58,687 nucleotides of DNA. Origin: Fibrobacter sp. (GTDB taxonomy: Bacteria; Fibrobacterota; Fibrobacteria; Fibrobacterales; Fibrobacteraceae). The notes under the pieces are model-generated. The model did no database searches, was not told where the DNA came from, and saw nothing but the letters and a program-made list of their open reading frames with translations. The position numbers and the translations under genes are program-made. Location: NCBI RefSeq assembly GCF_017551775.1, contig NZ_JAFZKX010000029.1, positions 1 to 58,687 on the forward strand. Reading direction: 5' to 3'. Below are positions 54,709 to 58,687 of this stretch, piece by piece (within the stretch, counting starts at the first letter, position 1; each line of letters opens with the position of its first letter).

Positions 54709-56000
54709 AAATCCCCTTCTTCTTCTCTGATCAGACTCGAATCAGCAACACCGCCGGGATAGACGGAATCGATTACGGCCTGGTCATCAGTCCAAACGTA
54801 TTCCGTCCTCTGGGTCGTGTAACCCAATCCCATATAGTAGAAGGTCGAATCGACAACAGTTTGCTGATGGCAAATATAGGTTTTGCCCCTGAAGTCATAA
54901 AGTTTATCCGGAAAATTCGAATTGCAACTCGCATAAAGTTTGTTGATGACGATGTTCATGTCATCTTCCTTTTGCCAATAGCCCTTCGAACAATGGTAAA
55001 ATACAGAATCTTTTTCGACAATCGCCTCGTTACCATACAGGCAGAACCCCAATTCCCTATCTTCAGAGGTGACCGGCCTCCAGTGGGGTTTCCCGTTTAG
55101 AAAAGGTCCTAAACTCAGGTTGAGGTCGCAAACGAAGACACTGTCGTAAAAATCGCTTTTACGGTTCCCGTTGGCAATGGTGTCGCCGATACGAGCTTCT
55201 GTGCAAAATTCCATACCGTACGCCTTTTCCCAGAATTCAGGAATGGCCTCGCTGGAATTAAAGAGCTGTAATCCGCGGAAATCCCTCCAGCGGTTTGCAA
55301 CAAACGAGCGCACCAACCCGTCGGCGGCACGCACGCGGAACAGCGTATCGCCCCACTCGCCCGCATCGATGGCATCGACCAGTTCACCAAAATCACTGTA
55401 GAACACGGAATCCGAATCAAAATAACGGCAATAGAGGTATGGCTGGATTTCGTTTCCGTAGTTACTGAATCCATGATATTCGTAGTCGTAATCCTCTATT
55501 CCAAAGAAGTCGTCCATGTTCGCATAAGCAACCGACATGGCGGAATCATAAGGGAGATTTTCTTTCTTCATCAGACGGTCAACCGTCTTGATTGCAAGTG
55601 CCGTATTGAGATTCAACCGAGACAAGTAAGCATCCGCTTTCGCATACCGCGAGAACACCATCCGCATTTCGTTTCCGTTATTTTCAGCAATCTTAACAAT
55701 GTCCATCCTGATATAGGATGCCCGGACCGAAATGGGATCTGTCTGATATAGCCAGTCACTGCCTACAACGGAAATCGGCCATGCATTGACCGTTTCGATT
55801 CCCCGCAAACGCTTGTCGAGAAAAGTCACATATACAGAATCGGGGAAAAGACCCATATCGAGCGAAACCCGTACCTCGTACGAGCGCGGAGTTTCGTCGA
55901 AATATTCTTCCTCCTCCGTTGAACTGGATCCCAGATCGACCGTACAAGACACAAATGGGACCAGCGCTAGAATACAAATGAAAATCCGAAGTATAGTCAT
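54705..56000 (-). CDS. Lipoprotein with three Cys-Trp modules, no FISUMP end
   Basis: The protein of about 431 residues starts MTILRIFICILALVPFVSC, a lipoprotein signal, followed by an Ser/Glu-rich spacer. A beta-rich domain (SYEVRVSLDMGLFPDSVYVT) and the helical domain with YLYCRYFDSDSVFYSDFGEL match the two downstream paralogues. Three modules follow (for example ARIGDTIANGNRKSD...VFVCDL, IVEKDSVFYHCSKGYW, DFRGKTYICHQQ), but the FISUMP-like end is missing. The ATG at 56000 is chosen over 56042 because it gives the signal sequence and has a -10-like box 6 bases upstream. It is the first gene of the operon. Confidence 0.78.
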   Translation of the reverse strand: MTILRIFICILALVPFVSCTVDLGSSSTEEEEYFDETPRSYEVRVSLDMGLFPDSVYVTFLDKRLRGIETVNAWPISVVGSDWLYQTDPISVRASYIRMDIVKIAENNGNEMRMVFSRYAKADAYLSRLNLNTALAIKTVDRLMKKENLPYDSAMSVAYANMDDFFGIEDYDYEYHGFSNYGNEIQPYLYCRYFDSDSVFYSDFGELVDAIDAGEWGDTLFRVRAADGLVRSFVANRWRDFRGLQLFNSSEAIPEFWEKAYGMEFCTEARIGDTIANGNRKSDFYDSVFVCDLNLSLGPFLNGKPHWRPVTSEDRELGFCLYGNEAIVEKDSVFYHCSKGYWQKEDDMNIVINKLYASCNSNFPDKLYDFRGKTYICHQQTVVDSTFYYMGLGYTTQRTEYVWTDDQAVIDSVYPGGVADSSLIREEEGDL

Positions 56001-56006
56001 TTGTCT

Positions 56007-56012
56007 AAAATA
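56007..56012 (-). promoter_or_regulatory. TATTTT -10 box of the modular lipoprotein operon
   Basis: On the minus strand TATTTT is followed by AGACAA and the ATG at 56000 (6 bases); an overlapping TATATT lies 2 bases further upstream. Confidence 0.45.
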
Positions 56013-56098
56013 TACATTCGGCTTCCCCGTTCTAGCATTCATTTCCTCGGGAAATTATGACGCTTTGTCGGAAATACAGCGAAAAATGGCGTAAAAAC

Positions 56099-57187
56099 CT
56101 ATTTTTTCACCCACAAATTCGGATGCCACAGTTCCCCGCCACGCACCAAGTCGACAACCGACGAATCCTGCATATTCACAAGGACTATCTTGTCGTGCAA
56201 CAGGTCTGCATTTTGCAACGAGGCTACTACGTAATCATCGAGACCGACCCATTCGGTATGGTCAAAGGACGTTCCTTCTGGAGACGGCACCGCATCGACC
56301 AGATTTCCAAATTCGTCCACCACAAGGATACGCTGGTGCGGCCTATAATATTCGCCAGCGAATTCAACTCCCTGCGCTCCGCTCATATCCAGGAACAAAG
56401 TCCTGTTCGTCCCGTCTCTCGACAAGGACGCGTTGCAGGTCTGGTCACTATCATACCAAATCGAATCTTCAATACTTTCAACGGAGCCATCCTTACCATA
56501 GACAATATGACGTCCCATGAACAACCCTAGAGCATTGCTCATAAAAGTCAAATCATCCGAGACCCCGCCACTGAAGGTTCCTTCGGTTATCTTTTCCGGT
56601 TCTCCGAAAGTTCCTCCCATAAAAGGCACCATCCAGGTTCCATGTTTTTTCCAGTTGGAAAGACGGCTCTGCAACTCGGATTCATAGATATCCATATTTT
56701 TTGACGGAAGGACCACCGTCGCATCCACATAGACAATAACTGTATCCCCACTGGGCAGGATTCTCCAACGCGGGGTCGCCGCATTCGGCACTTTCAATTT
56801 TAAAGGAGCGACAGAACTCCCAATCCTCTTGACGTACAGACTGGAGGATTCTCCGGCAGGTTCGTAGGAAGAAGAAAAGGCAACCCATTTTCCATCGGGG
56901 GATACTTCGGGATGGTAGCATTCCAGGCCCAGGTCCATATCGACCGCTTCGGAATCCAAGAGGCTAAATCCGGGATCGGTGATACTCCCCATAAAGGCTA
57001 TATATTTCAGATGGCCCGTATTGTCATCGCGGTAGAACAGGTACCCATCGGGAATCTTCTCGCCAACAATATCTATTTCTTGCGGATCGTCGTAGTCAGG
57101 CCCATCCGAAATGCAGCCGAAAATACAGAACAAAAAGGCAAGAAAGCAAGCCCATGCAGGAACCATCATTTTACAAGAACTGCGCAT
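56099..57187 (-). CDS. TolB-like beta-propeller lipoprotein
   Basis: The 362-residue protein has a lipoprotein signal (PAWACFLAFLFCIFGCISDG) and a body of WD40-like/PD40 propeller repeats: ECYHPEVSPDGKWVAFSSSY is the clearest blade, and PRWRILPSGDTVIVYVDATV and HTEWVGLDDYVVASLQNADL are further blades. Such propellers often bind peptidoglycan-associated or surface partners. It lies 98 bases upstream of the modular lipoprotein operon on the same strand, probably on its own transcript. A weak TAAATT box lies 7 bases before the ATG. Confidence 0.75.
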   Translation of the reverse strand: MRSSCKMMVPAWACFLAFLFCIFGCISDGPDYDDPQEIDIVGEKIPDGYLFYRDDNTGHLKYIAFMGSITDPGFSLLDSEAVDMDLGLECYHPEVSPDGKWVAFSSSYEPAGESSSLYVKRIGSSVAPLKLKVPNAATPRWRILPSGDTVIVYVDATVVLPSKNMDIYESELQSRLSNWKKHGTWMVPFMGGTFGEPEKITEGTFSGGVSDDLTFMSNALGLFMGRHIVYGKDGSVESIEDSIWYDSDQTCNASLSRDGTNRTLFLDMSGAQGVEFAGEYYRPHQRILVVDEFGNLVDAVPSPEGTSFDHTEWVGLDDYVVASLQNADLLHDKIVLVNMQDSSVVDLVRGGELWHPNLWVKK

Positions 57188-57286
57188 GATTTATAATTTA
57201 CAAAAACACAATTTCGACAACCACCCCCAAAAACTCATTTTGGAACGTTGCGACCCCGCAAAATCCGTAAAATTATACGATTTGAC

Positions 57287-57340
57287 TTGACAGAGCCAAA
57301 TCTTTAGTATATATTTGTGCAGTAAACATTCGTGCACAAA
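57287..57340 (+). promoter_or_regulatory. ruvA promoter with inverted repeat and LexA-like site
   Basis: TTGACA (57287-57292) and TATATT (57310-57315) are 17 bases apart, putting the transcription start near 57322. TTTGTGCA (57314-57321) and TGCACAAA (57333-57340) form an inverted repeat over the start. Within it TAAACATTCGTGCA (57323-57336) matches 7 of 9 fixed positions of TGCNC-N4-GTGCA, the LexA box I recall being reported for F. succinogenes. Confidence 0.55.
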
Positions 57341-57362
57341 GTTTTACGTCAAAGGATCACTC

Positions 57363-57971
57363 ATGATCGAAAGAATTAAAGGCATTCTTGCAGAAAAATC
57401 CCCCACTTTCGTGGTCGTGGACGTGAACGGAGTCGGTTACGGCGTGAACATTTCGGCATACACCGCAGGCAAGCTGCCCGAAGAAGGCGCAGAGGTTTTG
57501 CTCTACACGAACCTCGTGGTCCGCGAAGATTCCATGACGCTGTTCGGGTTTGCCGACAAGACCGAAAAGAACATTTTCCTGATGCTGCTCGACGTGAATG
57601 GCGTCGGCCCCAAGATGGCACAACGCATCCTGAGCGGCGTCTCCCCCGCCGACCTCCTGAACATGATAGCCAGCGACAACAAGTCGGCACTTTCCAAAAT
57701 CAAGGGTCTCGGCAAAAAGACCTGCGAGCAGATGACGCTCAGCCTGAAGGACAAGGCAGCAACACTCCTGCAGGCGCTCGGCGACGTGGAAGGTTCGGGC
57801 ATCACCGGCATGGGCGCCCTCACCGGAGCGAAGATGGAAGCCGTTCTCGCGCTGCATACCCTCGGCGTCAAAGACCCGTCCGCAGAAAAAGCCGTCATGA
57901 AGGCAGCCGAAATTCTGGGCGACAGCGCCGATGCAGCAGCGCTTATCCCCGAGGCATTGAAGTATCTTTAA
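57363..57971 (+). CDS. ruvA: Holliday junction helicase subunit RuvA
   Basis: RuvA binds Holliday junctions as a tetramer and loads the RuvB motor. The 202-residue protein has the N-terminal OB-fold (MIERIKGILAEKSPTFVVVD, VLLYTNLVVREDSMTLFGF), the two helix-hairpin-helix motifs (LLDVNGVGPKMAQRILSG, LSKIKGLGKKTCEQM), and the flexible C-terminal domain that contacts RuvB. The ATG at 57363 with AAGGA upstream is chosen over 57315. ruvB follows after 50 bases. Confidence 0.97.
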   Translation: MIERIKGILAEKSPTFVVVDVNGVGYGVNISAYTAGKLPEEGAEVLLYTNLVVREDSMTLFGFADKTEKNIFLMLLDVNGVGPKMAQRILSGVSPADLLNMIASDNKSALSKIKGLGKKTCEQMTLSLKDKAATLLQALGDVEGSGITGMGALTGAKMEAVLALHTLGVKDPSAEKAVMKAAEILGDSADAAALIPEALKYL

Positions 57972-57981
57972 TAGGCAATGG

Positions 57982-58008
57982 ATCCTATCGGCCCTAGGCC
58001 TCCAGGAT
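57982..58008 (+). repeat. Hairpin repeat between ruvA and ruvB
   Basis: ATCCT (57982-57986) pairs with AGGAT (58004-58008) and the inner GGCC/GGCC around a CTA loop. The sequence ends in GGATGACAGG, similar to the REP-like GGGATGACA seen in tilS. It may be a dispersed repeat and may supply the AGG used as the ruvB ribosome site. Confidence 0.45.
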
Positions 58009-58021
58009 GACAGGTCATAAA

Positions 58022-58687
58022 ATGGAAGACAACCGCATCATTTCCCCGCAGAAGAGCTCCTTCGACGAAAACGATACCGACCGCAACCTGCGGCCGCCCA
58101 GCCTTGCCGAATTCACCGGGCAGGATGCCATCAAGGAAAGCCTTTCCATCGCCATCGAGGCGGCAAAACACCGTGGCGATGCGCTCGACCATTGCCTGTT
58201 CGCAGGGCCACCGGGTCTCGGCAAGACGACGCTTGCCGGCATCATCGCAAAAGAAATGGGCGTGAACATCCACATTACCAGCGGGCCCGTCCTCGAGAAG
58301 GCAAGCGACCTTGCGGGGCTGCTCACGAGCCTGCAAGAGAACGACGTGTTGTTCATCGACGAGATCCACCGCCTGAACCGCACCGTCGAGGAATACCTCT
58401 ACCCCGCCATGGAAGATTTCAGGCTCGACATCATGCTGGATTCGGGCCCGGCAGCGCGTAGCGTAAACCTGCCGCTCAAGCATTTTACCCTCGTGGGCGC
58501 CACCACCCGGAGCGGGCAACTTACCGGCCCTCTGCGCGACCGCTTCGGTCTCCAATACAGGCTAGAACTGTATAACGAGAAGGACATCGTGAAAATCCTG
58601 ATGCGCAGTGCGACAATCCTCGGGGTGGAACTTTCCGAAGACGCAGCACTGCTGCTAGGCGGGCGCTGCCCCGGCACGCCCCGCATC
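58022..58687 (+). CDS. ruvB: Holliday junction helicase motor RuvB, 3' end cut by window
   Basis: The open frame runs from the ATG at 58022 to the window edge (222 codons, no stop). RuvB is the AAA+ ring ATPase of branch migration. Visible are [18 protein letters not shown], Walker [35 protein letters not shown], Walker [21 protein letters not shown], the RuvB-specific region [20 protein letters not shown], and the sensor [19 protein letters not shown]. The C-terminal winged-helix domain lies outside the window. Confidence 0.97.
   Translation, partial: MEDNRIISPQKSSFDENDTDRNLRPPSLAEFTGQDAIKESLSIAIEAAKHRGDALDHCLFAGPPGLGKTTLAGIIAKEMGVNIHITSGPVLEKASDLAGLLTSLQENDVLFIDEIHRLNRTVEEYLYPAMEDFRLDIMLDSGPAARSVNLPLKHFTLVGATTRSGQLTGPLRDRFGLQYRLELYNEKDIVKILMRSATILGVELSEDAALLLGGRCPGTPRI

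Overview
The window looks like a stretch of a Fibrobacter chromosome (phylum Fibrobacterota). The main evidence is two proteins with the Fibrobacter succinogenes major paralogous (FISUMP) domain, a TIGR02147/DUF4423-type regulator paired with a lipoprotein, many small lipoproteins with Ser-rich or Asp-Ser-rich linkers, and GC-rich housekeeping genes mixed with AT-richer surface-protein genes. I identify it from protein families only, so the species is not fixed.

Layout. 1-8 kb: a FISUMP protein cut by the window edge, a cytoplasmic GH116 glycosidase, a regulator/lipoprotein pair, a 66-codon basic protein whose gene carries a terminator-like hairpin before its stop codon, and a Ser-rich lipoprotein. 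7.2-12.1 kb: a tightly overlapping operon tilS-ftsH-folP-cdaA. 12.2-20.4 kb: envelope proteins (membrane-anchored sulfatase-modifying-factor domain, M15-like peptidase, PDZ-thioredoxin fusion, barrel protein), dihydroorotate dehydrogenase, an M20 peptidase, and a sirtuin-mqnE pair. 20.5-26.7 kb: an exported protein, NfeD, a metalloprotease lipoprotein, FloA and a FloA partner. 27-35.4 kb: ligA, a three-domain FISUMP protein, tRNA-Glu(CTC), a PpiD-like chaperone and nadB. 35.5-44.8 kb: Ser/Thr kinase and CvpA, then a long minus-strand block (amidohydrolase, Mur ligase, lipoprotein, RluD-like enzyme, lspA, squalene-synthase-like enzyme, membrane protein). 45-49 kb: dnaA, a CapA-like protein and a frameshifted AGCS symporter. 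49-57 kb: five minus-strand lipoprotein genes, three of them paralogues with 3, 5 and 7 Cys-Trp modules. 57.3 kb to the end: ruvA and the start of ruvB behind a promoter with a possible LexA site.

How the genes fit together. Much of the window concerns the cell surface: about eleven predicted lipoproteins lie near lspA, the lipoprotein signal peptidase, together with peptidoglycan enzymes, c-di-AMP synthesis, membrane proteolysis (FtsH, NfeD/FloA) and folding (PpiD). Replication and repair functions (dnaA, ligA, ruvAB) are interspersed. Three control regions match TTGACN-17-TATATT, and many genes have TATWTT only 6-8 nt before the ATG with no Shine-Dalgarno sequence, which suggests leaderless or near-leaderless messages.

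The most promising unusual item is the small gene at 5825-6025. Its hairpin and T-run lie inside the coding region, the arrangement known for ribosome-rescue factor genes such as arfA and brfA.
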